Of a stretch of 64,000 nucleotides of DNA, positions 44,170 to 57,400 are shown one piece after another (position 1 is the stretch's first letter; each line of letters starts with the position of its first letter). Position numbers and translations under genes: made by a program. This stretch comes from Cephalotrichum gorgonifer (lineage: Eukaryota; Ascomycota; Sordariomycetes; Microascales; Microascaceae). The DNA is taken from the NCBI GenBank assembly GCA_900312665.1, contig ONZQ02000017.1:434001-498000 (forward strand), read 5' to 3'. The notes under the pieces are model-generated. The model had not been told where the DNA came from and searched no databases. It worked only from the letters and a program-made list of their open reading frames with translations.

Positions 44170-44872
44170 ATGCCCCGTCTCGACCCCCGCCCGGGCCTCC
44201 GCCTCGCCCTCGGCATCTTCAAGGCAGGCGCCCTCACCCACGTCATAATCCAGTACGGCTACTCCGTCACCCCCATCAGCGGGCCCTCCATGCTCCCCAC
44301 CCTCGACATAATGGGCCAGTGGGTCCTCACATCCAGCCTCCACCGCCACGGCCGCGGCGTCGGCGTCGGCGACCTCGTGACGTACGACATACCCATCTCG
44401 GCCGACTGCGGGCTCAAGAGGGTCGTGGGCATGCCGGGGGACTACGTCGTCGCCCACCTGCCCGGGACGGTGCCGGAGGATAGGGACGAGCTGCTGCAGG
44501 TGAGATATTAGAACGTTCCCTGGAAACTTTGGTTGCTTCTTGACCCTAGATTCTTGGTGCCCTCTTCTTTATTAGGGAGTGTGTGTGGGAAGAGTGGGAG
44601 AAAGAGAAAGCGAGCGGCTGGTTTCGTTAAAGGAGAAAAGAGTTGAAGCTTACGCGGGGTTTCCGGATATCTAGGTCCCGCAGGGCCACTGCTGGCTCGT
44701 AGGCGACAACCTGGCCGTATCGCGCGACAGCCGCCAGTACGGGCCCATACCACTCGCCCTCGTCAGGGGAAAGGTCCTCGCCACGCTGTTTCCGTTTAAG
44801 TGGATGGAAAACCCGCTCAAGAAGGTGGACCCAAACAACGATCCCCCCTCCTCTCCCTCTTTCTCAGATTGA
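44170..44872 (+). CDS. IMP1: mitochondrial inner membrane protease subunit 1
   Basis: Signal-peptidase-I-like serine protease that removes inner-membrane sorting signals from imported or mitochondrially encoded proteins on the intermembrane-space side. Exons 44170-44499 and 44675-44872 give 175 residues, normal for IMP1. One N-terminal hydrophobic segment (ALTHVIIQYGY) anchors it. The catalytic serine lies in SGPSMLPTLD at about Ser40 and the general-base lysine in CGLKRVVGMPGDYV at about Lys83. The box VPQGHCWLVGDNLAVSRDSR with YGPIPLALVRGKV completes the S26 family pattern. The GHCWLVGDN box and KRVVGMPGD favour IMP1 over IMP2. Shares a promoter region with mitochondrial IF3. Confidence 0.92.
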
Positions 44873-46012
44873 GACTAGTCGTTTCAACATGAGAGCTTTG
44901 GCTTAGAGAGAGCTCGTCTGGCTTCCGGGAGGAGCTGGGGAGCGACGAACGCCGCCGATCTCAAGGAAAGAAAGCGGAAATGTGAACGAGCCCGTCTGGT
45001 AGGAGAGCTTTAGAGGGTGTGGTTGAGAAAGGAAGGATTGTTCCCCCCCTTCCCGTACTCCCTCCACCAGGCACATACAGGACCACAAACCAGCGGATAT
45101 GAAAGAGTCATGTACATATATTATACCCACGAAACACCCCTACTCCTCTCAAACCTCACATCCCCAGAGGCACCACATCACCAACATGTAAGAAGAACCA
45201 ACTCAATCATCTAATTACAACCCCATAGAGTTTAAAAAAACAGGGCCTAGGCTACAATATACCACTAATAACTGTTCCAAGAAAAGAAGAAGAACGCCAT
45301 AAAAAGTTGGTGTAACAAGAATGCCTAAAGCGGGGTGTGAGAGTGTGAGTATGTGTGGACGCTTCCGATGTCACCAGAGCCCTGTTTATGAAGACAAATG
45401 ACTCCCGGTCCACGATATCAGAAAATGTCCCTCGGGTCATTCATTCTGCGCATCTGGCCTGGCACCCCAGATATCCATGCCACGTCGTGCCGTGCCGAGC
45501 CCTCGCGCAACACGACATGTTCCCACCCCTTCATCCCCTTTCCACCGCCCCGCCCAATATCGAAGAAGTCCGCCCCAACCACTCCTCCACAACGACGGCG
45601 AACCGTACGTACAGTCTCCTCCTCACTCAACCCTCCTTCAGGCTCCCTGCCTTACAACTATAGGGAGGTAAGTAGTAGCAAGTAGCCAGTAAAACCAGCC
45701 AAAGGGTAAAGACAAACAAGGACCTAAAAATAAACGCCTCGAACACCGCGCGGAAAATAAATACTCCCGCCGTTCCCTTTCCACCCCCGGGCACCTTAGG
45801 ACGAAGAGCCCTTCATATCGGGAGTTCGCAAAAACCGATGTAAAAGCAAAAAAAAAAAAAAAGGTACAGGAACAAAGGAAAAGGAAGAGAGGTAAGACAG
45901 CAAAAGAAAGCTGGGGTAAGGGGGTATGAAACCTTTTGGAGAAGAGAAAAGTCTCTCTCTACCACTCGTCACTCCGACACACACTTATTCCGTCGCGGGA
46001 CGTAGGATGTCG
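44873..46012. other. convergent spacer IMP1 / VAC8
   Basis: About 1.1 kb between facing stops. Contains poly-A runs (for example near 45850) consistent with 3' ends on both strands. Short frames at 45355-45685 overlap each other and lack family content. Confidence 0.45.
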
Positions 46013-48156
46013 CTAGCTCTCGATGTGAGCCTTCGACATCCCCTGCCCAAGCAGCTCCAGACACCTCTGAGCGAGCGTGACAACCTCGCCCTGGTCCTCG
46101 TCAAACTCGCCATCCGTCTCGGGCACGCGCTCTGCGATGCCTGTGATCAGGCCGCTGATGTCATCCGCCTTGCCAACGAGTCCGATGAGGCCCTTGTCCT
46201 CGGACTCAATGAGCTGCAGCAGCGTCCAGATGGCGATGTGCTGGAACGTGGCGTCCCCACTCTGGAGGAAGCGGCTGAGGTAGCCGTGGATCCCCCCGCT
46301 CGGGTCCGTCCAGTGTTGGGTAAAGATGGAGTAGTCACCGACTTTGTGAGCCGAGGTTAGCAAAGTCCAGCAGCTATACATCGAGTATTAGAAAAGGGGG
46401 GAGAGCTTACCTTTACTAGAGAGGTTCCCCAGGGCGGCAGCACTGTTTCCTTGTACCTCGATACTGTCGGAGTGCGTGAGCGGGATGAGCACGTCGAAGA
46501 CACCCATGTTCAGCAAGTGCGTTTTGAGCTCATCACTAAGAGCCAGCACGGCAATAGCCGCCGTCATCTCCGACTGCACGCTCAGCGGCACGTCCAGGAC
46601 AAGCTGCTTGCACTTCTGCACGGCACCCGCCTCAAGGACAAGGCGCTTGTTCCGATCGGAGCTGGCGGCGAGGTTCCTGAGCGTCGATATCGCGTGGCAC
46701 TGGATTTCCTCGTTGTCGGTGGACCCGAGCAGGTCAACGAGGGGCCGGAGGAACCCGGCATCGATGATCGGGGACTCGTTTAGGGGGTGGATGGAAATGT
46801 TTCGGATACAGGCGACGGCGGAGAGGATCAAGGGGAGATAGGATGACTGAAGGAGACGGAGCAGCGGGAACAGGCCATTGGCCCTAACGATGTCGAGCTG
46901 GTACTTCTCGTCCGAGGCGAGGTTTCGCAGGGCCAGCGCGGCCTGGCACTGCACGTTCGGCGAGTTCGACTCCATAAGGTTAACGAGCGACTGTACGAGC
47001 TTCGGCTCGCCCGTCGCAAGCTTCTGTCGGTTACTCGAGTCCACAGCGATGTTGCTGAGCGCAGTGGTGCAGTAATACTGAACATCCACGTCGGGCGACG
47101 TCAAGAGCTGGACCAGCACGGGTATCGCTCCCGCCGCGACCAATTGCTGCCGGTTCTCGCCTGTGGTTTCATTAGCACTCCGGAAAAAGCGCTTAGATGC
47201 AATGCAAGAGTGGCGTGGGGCTGTTCGTACCAGAGTGCGTCATGTTCAGTAAAGCTCCAGTCGCATTCCTCTGCACCCTCATATCCCTAGACTTAGCGAG
47301 GCGAGTGAGGGGGCCGAGGGCGCCCGACCGGGCGATTTTCGCCTTGTTGGCTTCGTGCGTGGCGAGGTTGGTGATGCAGCCCACGGCGTTGCACTGGACC
47401 TCGACATTCGGTGATAGCATCTGCCGTATAAGCGGCGTCAATCCACCAAGCTGTACGATTAACACCTTGTTTTCCGCTGTGTCGCGTCGCGGGGTTAGTA
47501 TTTAAGGCTTCTCAAAATACACTCACGGGTAGGAGTGGGGTGAGGAGGAGAGGGGCCGAGACATACGATTCACTGCAAGATTCCCAAGGGCGGCACTAGC
47601 TGCTCGCTGAACTTCGATGTCGGGGCTGTCGAGGAGGAAGAGTATGGGCATTAGGGTATCGCGATCGACTTCCAGGACATCTAGCACAAAAGCACGTCAG
47701 AGCATATTCCCGGTGGTCGGAACGTTTTGGCGAGGCGAGGCCAAGCACTGCAAAGGGGCCCGGGGATATCCGTACCTCGCTCCGTTATCTCGGCGAATGT
47801 GAGGCTGGCGCTTCGTTGGAGGTCGATGTTGTCGGAGTATACGAGGGTGCTGAGGGCACGGAGGGGCTCGCCAGAGAAGAAGTCTACCTCTTCGCGCTGA
47901 GAGAAAGGGTTAGTCCAGCGGTACGAGACCTCGACCTGTCTCGTGGACGAAGTGTCGGGAGAGGGAGAGACGAACGTTCTCGAGGTATTGTAAGAGGTCG
48001 GCTACTGCTTCTCGCTCGATGTCGGCGAGGACAGGCTCATACAATCCATCGCGAGAGCGACCTAAGAGGAACGGAACGGATTAGCGAGAGGGGCGGGAAT
48101 CCCAAGAGCGCATCACCACTCGTACCTCCACAACATGTCGAGTTGCAAACACCCAT
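46013..48156 (-). CDS. VAC8: vacuolar armadillo-repeat protein Vac8
   Basis: Lipid-anchored adaptor of the vacuole membrane used in vacuole inheritance, nucleus-vacuole contact and selective autophagy. Seven exons: 48156-48126, 48061-47976, 47896-47776, 47680-47567, 47476-47231, 47160-46411 and 46341-46013. They sum to 1,677 nt, giving 558 residues, very close to family length. The N-terminus MGVCNSTCCGG shows the myristoylated Gly2 and nearby cysteines for palmitoylation. Armadillo repeats follow with the family hallmark NPENKVLIVQLGGLTPLIRQ and the [20 protein letters not shown] repeat, then SDSIEVQGNSAAALGNLSSK near the C-terminus. Each junction was checked for frame. Confidence 0.95.
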
Positions 48157-51100
48157 GGCGTATGCAGTTAGACTATCGTATATATCCGACCAGACCGATG
48201 GCGACGTTCCAGGCATAGGTATAGTTTGAAGCTTGCGTTGGAAGGGGGGGCGGGGAGTTCGGCGGTAGAGGTGGGATGGCGAGGAGAGGTCGGCGGTACA
48301 AGGAGGAATCTGTCGGTTGATGGTTGTTTGGCGTGGAAGACTTGAGTAGGCACGGGCCAAGATGCGGGAGGGATGGATCGACCAATACGGGGAGTCGGGG
48401 TTTTGTTGGCTGGTTGGCGGGCTGGCTTGAAGCTTTGATGGAGAGCGTCAGCGAGCGATAAGCTCCCTCAGCCAGGGACCTAGCTCCGGAGGATGGTTGT
48501 CTGACGGTCCCCTGTGACGACGGCGGCGTTCTGCATCAACCCTGAGAAAGGTGAAGGGGGACACGGGGTGGTTTTTCTTTCCTCCCGGCGTCCTGGATGT
48601 TGTTGGGTGGCTGGTCGAGAGGTTTGCGTTGGGACGAGGAAAAAAACAGACGCCGTAAATGACTGGGAGATGGGCGGCGACAAGAGGAAGTATGATGAGC
48701 AAAGAAGTGGAATCGGGCTTAGGTCGTGTACGACGAGGTACAATTGGTCACAGCCTCTGCTCCGTCGTTGCGGGGTCCACCAATGCTTTAGGTCACTTGT
48801 ACCTACATAGTAGTTTGGTCATGTGTTCCTTATCATGTACCCTATACCTTGAGGCTCAAGGTTGCTACCTAGACAGCTATGCAGGTGACCCGACCAGTTG
48901 CCGGGCGGCTTCAGGGTCTTCAATCTCTCCTTTGGCATTACCACCAACCACTCTTCCCTCAGGTACCACATCACATCCCACATCCTTTGATGACGTATTG
49001 CTCACGGGCCGAATTTGACAAAGCCATCAATAAAGACTCGATATTTTCCATTTGAAGAAGCTACCATCGAGAGTCTCATGCATGCCCACCTGACGTCTCA
49101 CGACGACTAGCTACGAACTACTAACTCCATGGATCAATCCTGAAAGCGACCGTCTTGCTCTTCATCTAACCCCTGGAGTGGACGAGAACCCGCGATGAGA
49201 GAACCGCCGAATAGAAGTATATTTGAGCTCCTCTAGCCCTGTCACTTAACGGGCCCGCCGCCTTTCAGTTTACTTCAGCATGTATCATTATTAGGTTGTG
49301 AGCGCAATCTGGCCCGGACAAATCGCCAAGCGCAGCGAATTAGAGAGCTTGTCGAGGCAAACGAGAAGGAGAGGTACGGAATACGAGCTGGGCAATGCAT
49401 GAGCGCCGGCTCAAGCGGGTGTTCGAGTCTGCCCGCATCTCTGTACGCATCGGATGAAATCGCTGCTGCACCAGTCTCAGAGCGGAACACGAGCACCCGG
49501 GCCAGGCGCCGCGAGGTGGCACAGGCGGCTCGGGGCCCTAGACATGCACGTCCTGCGACAATTTTTTAGGTGACATCCGCCATGATACTTCTTGAAACGA
49601 GAACTCCCGACTCGAGCCGGGGGGCTGCTGAGGGAGGGTTTGTTCTTGCTTAGTTGGTTGGCCTCGCCAGACCCTTGTACCGTGACCGGCTGGCGTTGGT
49701 TCGGCGAGCCAAGAGACGAGGTCATCGCCGTCATCCCGAATATACAAGTATTTTTCCAAGGGGTTTAACACGGGACAGAGGCGGACCGAGATTACCGCGA
49801 TATGGGGCAAGCATCTGTTGAGGCCACGGGCAGGGGAACTCATTTCAGAGAGACAGTCTGCGATGCTGCTGCTCCAATTGGTCAGTGTTTAGTGAGGAGA
49901 ACGGTATTCTATATCAAATGCCCATTCTTGTTGAAAATGAGTGGGCATAGGTATCAAGACATTATTGCTCCAGGCAAACCCCAGACTAATGCGAGTTCGG
50001 CAAAGCACTCGTACTCTACTTGTTTGGCCGCACAGCTTTCGCGGGTGGGACCGGGACTGGGGCCGGGAACCGGAAGGAGCTGCAGCATCGATAAGGTGGG
50101 TGTAGGTGCTTTTCAGATAGCTGGGCCTGCATTAGGTGCCCGCCTAACATGGGTAACAGGCATTAACCTGGAGGATGGGCATGGATATCCAGGGCGCAAC
50201 CATGCTTTTGTCCAGAACGGATGTAACTACTCGTGGGACTGATTATGAGAGATCTATCCGTAGGGGATTTTCTAGCTCCCCCCGGGATACCCGCCATATA
50301 TATGGATATCCGGATTACCGTTGGAAACACCTGGAAGTTAGAAGGAGCCGAGTAACTACGCTATCTACTGGCATGAGCTTCTGAGACTCCATTGGAAGCA
50401 TATGGCACCATCAAGGTTGTACAAGTAACTAGTCCGCCGACCCTTAGCCAGCTCCGTAATGTAACCTAAAAGCATCAACGACGCTGGACCTGCCTACAGT
50501 ACAGTACGAGTACCAGCTCTCGTAGAGAAGCTAGCCATTAGAGATAGCTTGGTGGGGAGAAGGAAACCCCGCCCGAGCTCGTGCTCATGTATAATCATAC
50601 TCCACAACCTTCCCAAATCCACCTCGGTTCTTCTTTCTGCTGACAAGACGACGACTCACCCCATACCATACCTGATTCCAAGCCAAGCTCCCTCCACTCT
50701 AACAGCTCACCCCACTCACCACGGCCCTGGACCATCGACTTGCCTTCAACCCATTTCCCCCTTCGAACCTGTTGATCTCTTGCGGCTAGGGCGACTATCG
50801 GTATTCCTGTGCTCCCGAGTGTGACGCCATCATTCTTGGCTGCTGCCGGATCTCGGACTTTTTCTTTTTTTCTTTTCTTCTTTTTTTTCCCTTTTTTTTT
50901 TGGCCTTGCCTTGCCTTAGCCGCCTTTCCCCTCCTCCCCCGCCTTCCTCAAACGGCGCCAGCCGAAAAAGAGGATACCAGAAATAATAATAGGCCATAAC
51001 CTTGCATTGAACGGCGGTGATTTTACCCCTCCTTCCTCCTCCCAGCTCCCAGCTGCCCCCAGCTCTCCCCAGCCCAATTTCGAAACACGATGAGCGGAGA

Positions 51101-51768
51101 AACGAAGGGTTCCAGTGGCACCGACGCCGCCAACAACGCCAGCATAAACCCCAGCCCAGACGTCGCCGTCCGCAACCTCGACATCGGCGCCAGCGACGGA
51201 TCCGATTCGCCCGCGGCATCCTCCTCCACCCAAAATCAGCAAGCACACTCGGTTCGTGAACCCTGCATGATTTTTGCGTCCCTCGTCCCTCCCCCATCCG
51301 TCCCAGAAATCGGAGGGTACCATCAAGCTCAACTACTTGGGCGAGTTGACCCTGCCGGTCTCGGCCCGCAAGCTTCTCTTCCCAGAGGCTCCGCCGCTTT
51401 TGCCGCGGAAGAGATGGCAACGGCAAACATTACTCACTGCCACACTCGCACACCACAAATAATCCCTTGGGGTCCGGAACCAGCGCGCTGACAGCAGACA
51501 AACGCCCCTCCAGCACCACCGTAACGATAGTCGCGACAAGTCCTCCCGACACCGAACCACGCCGTCAGGCGCACATGATGAGCCTAATCCCGGCCCCGCG
51601 TCACAACCACCGGCTCCATTAGCTACTGCTCCTGCTCCTGCCGCCAGACCGCAGTCGTCGTCGACGACACCCCCGGGAAACGGCCACGGCCTGCCCTTTG
51701 TAAAACCCTCGTCCTATCTGCGCCGGAAACCCGCGACAACCCCCGCTGGCCCTCTCCCCCGTCGCACA
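48157..51768. other. long divergent spacer VAC8 / SNF4 with a possible upstream exon
   Basis: About 3.6 kb without a clear gene. Frames at 49802-50242 and elsewhere do not resemble known proteins. A TACGAGTA octamer lies at 50505-50512. From 51090 a 133-residue frame (MSGETKGSSGTDAANNASIN at its start) reads into the SNF4 5' region and could be an upstream exon or uORF. The SNF4 reading frame itself stays open upstream to about 51463 but has no ATG there. Confidence 0.4.
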
Positions 51769-53382
51769 ATGGCTGAGAAGCCCGCCCTGAGCCCCCTTGA
51801 CAGGGACCAGATGCAGGGACTGGTGAGTCTTCCCCGTACTTTCTGTTTCTCTTTTTCTCTTCTCTTTGTGTCCACCTTTCTTAGAGCTGTCGCTTCCTTT
51901 TTGCTCCCGTGCGCGCCAGCTAGGAGGTGCCTAGCCACCTTTCTTACTCTCCTCGAATTACGTTTGGAGTTGTGCTTCTGCCCCTTTGCGCTTGCTCTGT
52001 CGTTCTCGATTGTGAATCTGTGACAAACAAATGTATTTTTTTGCAGCTTGAGCGATGTTGGCCCCATCCCGAGGGACGGACCGCTCAAACTCGATCTTTG
52101 AGCTACCTCTTTGCACCATCGGGAGCGAGGGGTTCCCCCCCACCGTCGTTGTCGTCATTTTTGAGTTCGGAGCATCAGTCGCAGGTACACAAGGCTAACC
52201 TGTTCCCCGTACTTTCCTCCCACAGAGGGCGATCCGGGAGTTTCTCAAAGTCCGGACAAGTTACGATGTCCTCCCCCTATCCTTCCGCCTCATTGTCCTT
52301 GACACATCCCTGTTGATCAAGAAGAGTCTCAACATCCTCATCCAGAACAGTGAGTACACTCGGCCTCCAGCCCCTGCCTGCTGGCTTCCGCATGTCACCG
52401 GAGGGTTTCGGGCTGGTGGCAGTCCCGGTCTTGGAGACTTTCGCTAATCAATATCCGTCGGCAGACATCGTCTCAGCCCCGCTCTGGGACACCAAAACTT
52501 CCACCTTTGCTGGTCTTCTGACGAGCACAGATTATATCAATGTAATACAGTACTACTGCCAGTTTCCCGGCGAGATAAATCAGCTCGACCAGTTCAGGTT
52601 GACCAGCCTGCGGGGTACGTGATGAGCCCACATTCTGGGGCATTCCCCTCCTCCTCCTCCCCCCCTTTCCCTCTCTTCTGTTTTTCCAGGGAACGTCCGA
52701 GGCTGATGAAATCATGTGCCTAGATATCGAAAAGGCTATCGGCGTCGCGCCCCTAGAGACGGTATCGTGCAACCCTATGAGGCCGCTCTACGAGGCCTGC
52801 CGACAGATGCTTAAGACGAGGGCGCGGAGGATCCCACTCATCGACACCGATGACGAGACGGGTCGGGAGACGGTCGTCAGCGTCATCACGCAGTACCGTA
52901 TCCTGAAGTTCATCGCCGTTAACAACGAGCACAACACCGTCCTCATGAAGAAGTCGGTCAAGGACATCGGGCTGGGGACGTACTCGAACCTCACGACGGC
53001 GCGCATGGACAGCACGGTGCTCGAGGTCGTCCACTTGATGGTCCAGAACAACATATCCTGCATACCCATCGTCGACGAGAAGAACAGGTTGCTGAATGCC
53101 TTCGAAGCAGTGGACATCATCCCCTGCATCCGGGGCGGGGTCTACGAGGAGCTCTCGTCAACGATAGGCGAAGCACTGTGCAAGCGGTCCGACGACGCGC
53201 CCGGAATCTACACCTGTACCGAGGACGACCGGCTGGATTCCATCTTCGACACGATTCGGATGTCAAGGCTACACAGGCTCATCGTCGTGGACGACGATAA
53301 CCGCCTGAAGGGCGTGATTTCTCTCTCGGATGTCCTCAAGTACGTCTTGCTCTTCGGAGAAGAGGAGGATGGTGGCAGGTGA
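51769..53382 (+). CDS. SNF4: AMP-activated protein kinase gamma subunit (Snf4)
   Basis: Nucleotide-sensing CBS-repeat subunit of the Snf1/AMPK kinase complex controlling glucose repression and energy stress. Exons 51769-51822, 52226-52349, 52465-52614 and 52724-53382 give 328 residues. The core begins ALSPLDRDQMQGL joined to RAIREFLKVRTSYDVLPLSF. CBS landmarks are IVSAPLWDTKTSTFAGLLT, TDYINVIQYY, DIEKAIGVAPLETV, RILKFIAVNNEHNTVLMKK, ISCIPIVDEKNRLLNAFEAV and LHRLIVVDDDNRLKGVISLS. The third junction uses the acceptor at 52723, which yields SLRDIEKAIGV; the earlier AG at about 52689 would bring a stop. The N-terminus may be longer if an upstream exon is spliced in. Confidence 0.9.
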
Positions 53383-54438
53383 AAGGTGTGACGGATGTTG
53401 ATTTGGAAGGGACCAGAGATGGTATGGTTTCGGAGGTGTAGATGATTAGGGAGGAGTCAAGAGCGTTCAATTTTTGGACTCGGAAACGGGAACTCGGAGG
53501 CATGGCTGGGTCGGTTTTTACGGTTGATTCTCTCATGTTCGAGCAGGTCGTTAATCTTTATAGAGGGTTGGATTGCTCGTCGCGTCCAGGAGAGAGGGAA
53601 ATGAAACCTTTATCATGTCTGGTGTTCGGTGATGACGAGGATGACGGGGATGTTAGCCCGACAACCCCTTCATACCATCAGTTTCAGGCTATCTATCTAG
53701 CGGCTCCTGGTAATATCGCTAACCACATTATGAGTCCGGCTAGAGCTGTTGAGCCCTGAGGCGAGGGTGATAATGAGGGGTGGAAAGGAGGAACAATGCC
53801 GTTTCTTCCTTTATTTGCTTATGGATGGTTATCCTCCGGGGCGTCTGGGGATGCTGTGCAAGATATGCCAGCGGAGACCTGATATTCTTGACCTGCTAAT
53901 GTGCCTGGCATGAACGAAGAGACTGCCAGTGAATTCAATCTTTCCCACACTCACAACATTCATTGTTACTTGGGGGTACTTGGTATAAACAAACCAGATC
54001 CTCTGAGGGCTGACTGGGGCAGAGCCACTCTACAAGTGAGTCTACTGCAAATACATGTACTGGGTGCTGGGCAACTGTGGCAGACATCCTAGGGAAGGAG
54101 CGAAGTGACCCTCCTTACATGCCGAACACTGATGCGCCCTCAACTGGTGCTTCGTTTGTCCACTTTCCCAAGCTTGTGACCTAAGTAGAGATATTTCTCC
54201 TTTCTCATTGCGCTGTCGCCTTTCCACCTCAAACCGCGCAAAGACAATATCTTTCCAGTCGCGACTCACAGCCACCTCGAACTCTTAACCAACTTACTGT
54301 GGTATCACAATTCCCCCCTTTATTACCAGGCATCTCCATGTATCATCGATTCTAAAAGAAATACCAATCCCTAGCACACACGCGCACACACGGTTCACAC
54401 CTACACCCACGTCTGTCTGGCCTTTGTGCCTTGTCGTG
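53383..54438. other. tandem spacer SNF4 / RhoGAP
   Basis: About 1.06 kb between two plus-strand genes. No gene is recognised. CA-type dinucleotide runs (acacacacgcgcacacac) occur near 54375, in the likely 5' UTR of the RhoGAP gene. Confidence 0.4.
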
Positions 54439-57400
54439 ATGCTTTCGCTCGGAACGATGCATCCAGCACATCACGAACAACTCCCCATCCAAGGGAGTCC
54501 CCAGAGCCCTTCCATTAAAGAACCACAGAAACAGTCACCCCCCAATTCAGTAGTCCCCACCAAGCTGCCCAAGCCAACCCATCTGACACTTCCTTCGAAG
54601 GAAAAGGAGAACGAACCACCTAGTGACCCAGCGTCTACCAGTCCAGCCAAAGGTCAGAGAGCTCGCATGAATAGCGTCGCCTAGGAGACGGCAACTATCA
54701 ACTTCCGGGTCTCTTCCATTGGGAACGATGTTGATGACCGATTGGAGTTTGTCCACGAATACAACCGGCTCGCGCGAAACGTATGCACCCCCAAGCCCCC
54801 AAGCCTCAAGCCCAAGGCCGAACGCCGATATGGATTCAGCCACCTAACATGCCTACTAGCATAACGTACGGCTCCTGAAAGTCGAGAACTTCAAGCCAGA
54901 ATCGAACCCGGTACGTCCTATCAGCCAAACTAAGAGCAGCGAGACTCTACTGGCGGCGAGACGCCTAACTCTCCAGACTCCCCCGACCCCTTCCCCTCCG
55001 AGGGGATGGATCTCTCGCCTCTTCCGAAACGTCTCCGGCCATGCGCGGAACTCAAGCACCGCAAAGAACGAGAGGGGGGAGAGGATGGGCCACAAGCGTA
55101 GCCTTAGCGACATGGCCACCCATATCACCAAAAGGGATCAGCCGAAGGAAGTCACGCTGGAGGAGAGCATCCGCATTTGTGGGAAGAGTTTAATGTACCT
55201 CCCGCCCGAGTACGCCCCGGCCCCGTTGGTCGTACCTACGAGCATACGAGCTACTGCACATTACCTCATCCAGAACGGTCAGTTGAGTAGATAGTTCCCG
55301 GCTTTCCGGTAGCTCTCGTTTCTTTGGTATCTAACCCGGCCCCTGGGATTTAGCTGCCAATGCTAGCGGCGTCTTCCGGGTTCCGGGGTCCGTCCGGATG
55401 GTCAACGCGCTGTACGACCACTACTACTTCACGGACAAGGACGGTAGCGCTGGTATTTCCCGGACCGTCCGGAGCGTCAGTCTCCCCACCCATATGACGT
55501 TTTCGATCCACGATGTGGCGTCCACGTTCAAGAGGTTCCTGTCCATCCTTCCCGGCGGCATACTTGGCTCTCTCGAGGTCTTCGACGCCTTCGTGGCCAT
55601 CCATAGCCAGGTTCGAAGCAACCCGCAGTACCGCCACGCCACCAAGGCCAGGTTGATCGCGCTCGCCGTGGGGACTGTCCAGTCCCATCTGAATCGTGAG
55701 CTGATATGCGCGGTCTTTGGGCTGCTGGCCTTCTTGGTTAGTGCCGCAGAGGCCTCCGCAGTAGACTCTAACGAGAGTGGGGGCGATACCGCGCCCCCCA
55801 ACAAGATGAGTTACGAGGGCTTCGGGATCGTCTTCGGGCCGCTGCTGGTGGGGGACTTGCTCTCGTCGCACAACACGAAGCTTGCGGACCCCGCGGACGG
55901 CCTCTTCCTGTTTCCCGCTACGCCTCCGATGTCGAAGAAGGAGAAGCAACAGCGGACTCTGGAGACGCAGATGAAATCACGGGCCCTGGCCGTCGACAAA
56001 GTGTGGGTGGCGAATGAGGTTGCTACCATGATCATCCGGCACTGGAAGGAGGCAGTTGAGTACATGAGGGGGTATGGGGTCCTCCGACCGAATAGGAAGG
56101 CATCCAATCTAGGACAGGTGCCGGGCCCATCGCAGAGGGTGCCCGGGTTGAGCTCTTCCCTCTCGGAACCACTGATTTCATGTCCCCAGGAAGACCATCG
56201 GTTGGGGAGCTCTGGACCAGAGCCTGGTTAGTTCTCGCTCCTTACAGTCCCACGTACATTGGGGGCCAGCTGACATATCTCTAGGGTCAACATCGATCCA
56301 GCATCACATGCCACGTAGTCGTGGTAGCGGAAATGTCGACGTCAAGAAAACTCGATCCGACACCCCCGCCAGGGACGACCCATCGACGAGTCTCTCGCCA
56401 CGGCGGTCCGCTCCTCTTTTATCCCTCGGGTTAGAGGTGCCTCCATATATCCCGAAGCCTAGGATGTCCTCCGGCGGGATTCTTCTTGGCGACCACCAGC
56501 AGGCTACCTCGCTTGCTCGCTGTCGTGAGTCGAGCATCAGAGTAGTTAGTGGGCAAGGGGTACACTCGCGGATGGGGTTATCTGACCCTGACGACGAGGA
56601 TGCTCAAGACGGATCGCAGGAGGGCCGAGTGAGGATTAAGGCTAAGGACGGGGCCGGTCCCCTGGATGAAGGGATGGGGAAGGCACAGACTGACCAGGGC
56701 AGCAACTGTGGATCCAACGCCTTGATTCCAGAGGGAAAGGGGCCTGATTGCGGGGCGGGAGGGATACCGTCTAGAGATAGTGTGTCCAGCCCACTCGTGA
56801 GAGAGGCGGGTGACGTTGCCAATCGGGCTCAGGAGAGGTTGGGGAATCTGAACTACAGGTATGTTGTATCCCCCTGAGTGGACGGACGGAAGTCGCGTGT
56901 CTAAGCTACGATACTAGATACACATACAACTACCCTCTGCCCCCTAAACACACGGAGTACACCGCGTATAAGCCGCCCGTTCCGTCTAATCTTCGAGGAA
57001 CCGAGAACACGGGAATGGAACCAAGGCCCCTTATGAACCATAACGCGGGGGTAAATGGCGTGAACGGAGGTTCAGCGGTTGAGGGCAGAGTCTCTGGTAG
57101 TTCCTCGTCGGATTCTCGCGATGTTCCGCGTCACCCGAGAGACGCTCTCGATCTTTCACACCTTCCACGGAACTCTCTCTCAGGCTGTCTCGCGACTCCG
57201 CTGGAAAGGATGCCGCTGCTGAGCGAGGACTCGTTCCTAGATGGTTTCATTTCCCAGTCGTCGGCCGTCGCCTCGGGCACCAGGAAGCAAGGCATCGAGG
57301 AGGAGGCGTCACGGAAGAGGCTGACCGAGCAGGTTAACTCGTACAGTTCCTCCGATGACCAGGTCAGGGAAGCGTCTAGGTGCGGCTCGAGCCGATCGGG

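Noticed and set aside
54890..54915. AATCGAACCC resembling a tRNA T-loop on the minus strand
   Set aside because: It is within a RhoGAP exon that fits the flanking frame; no tRNA fold around it.
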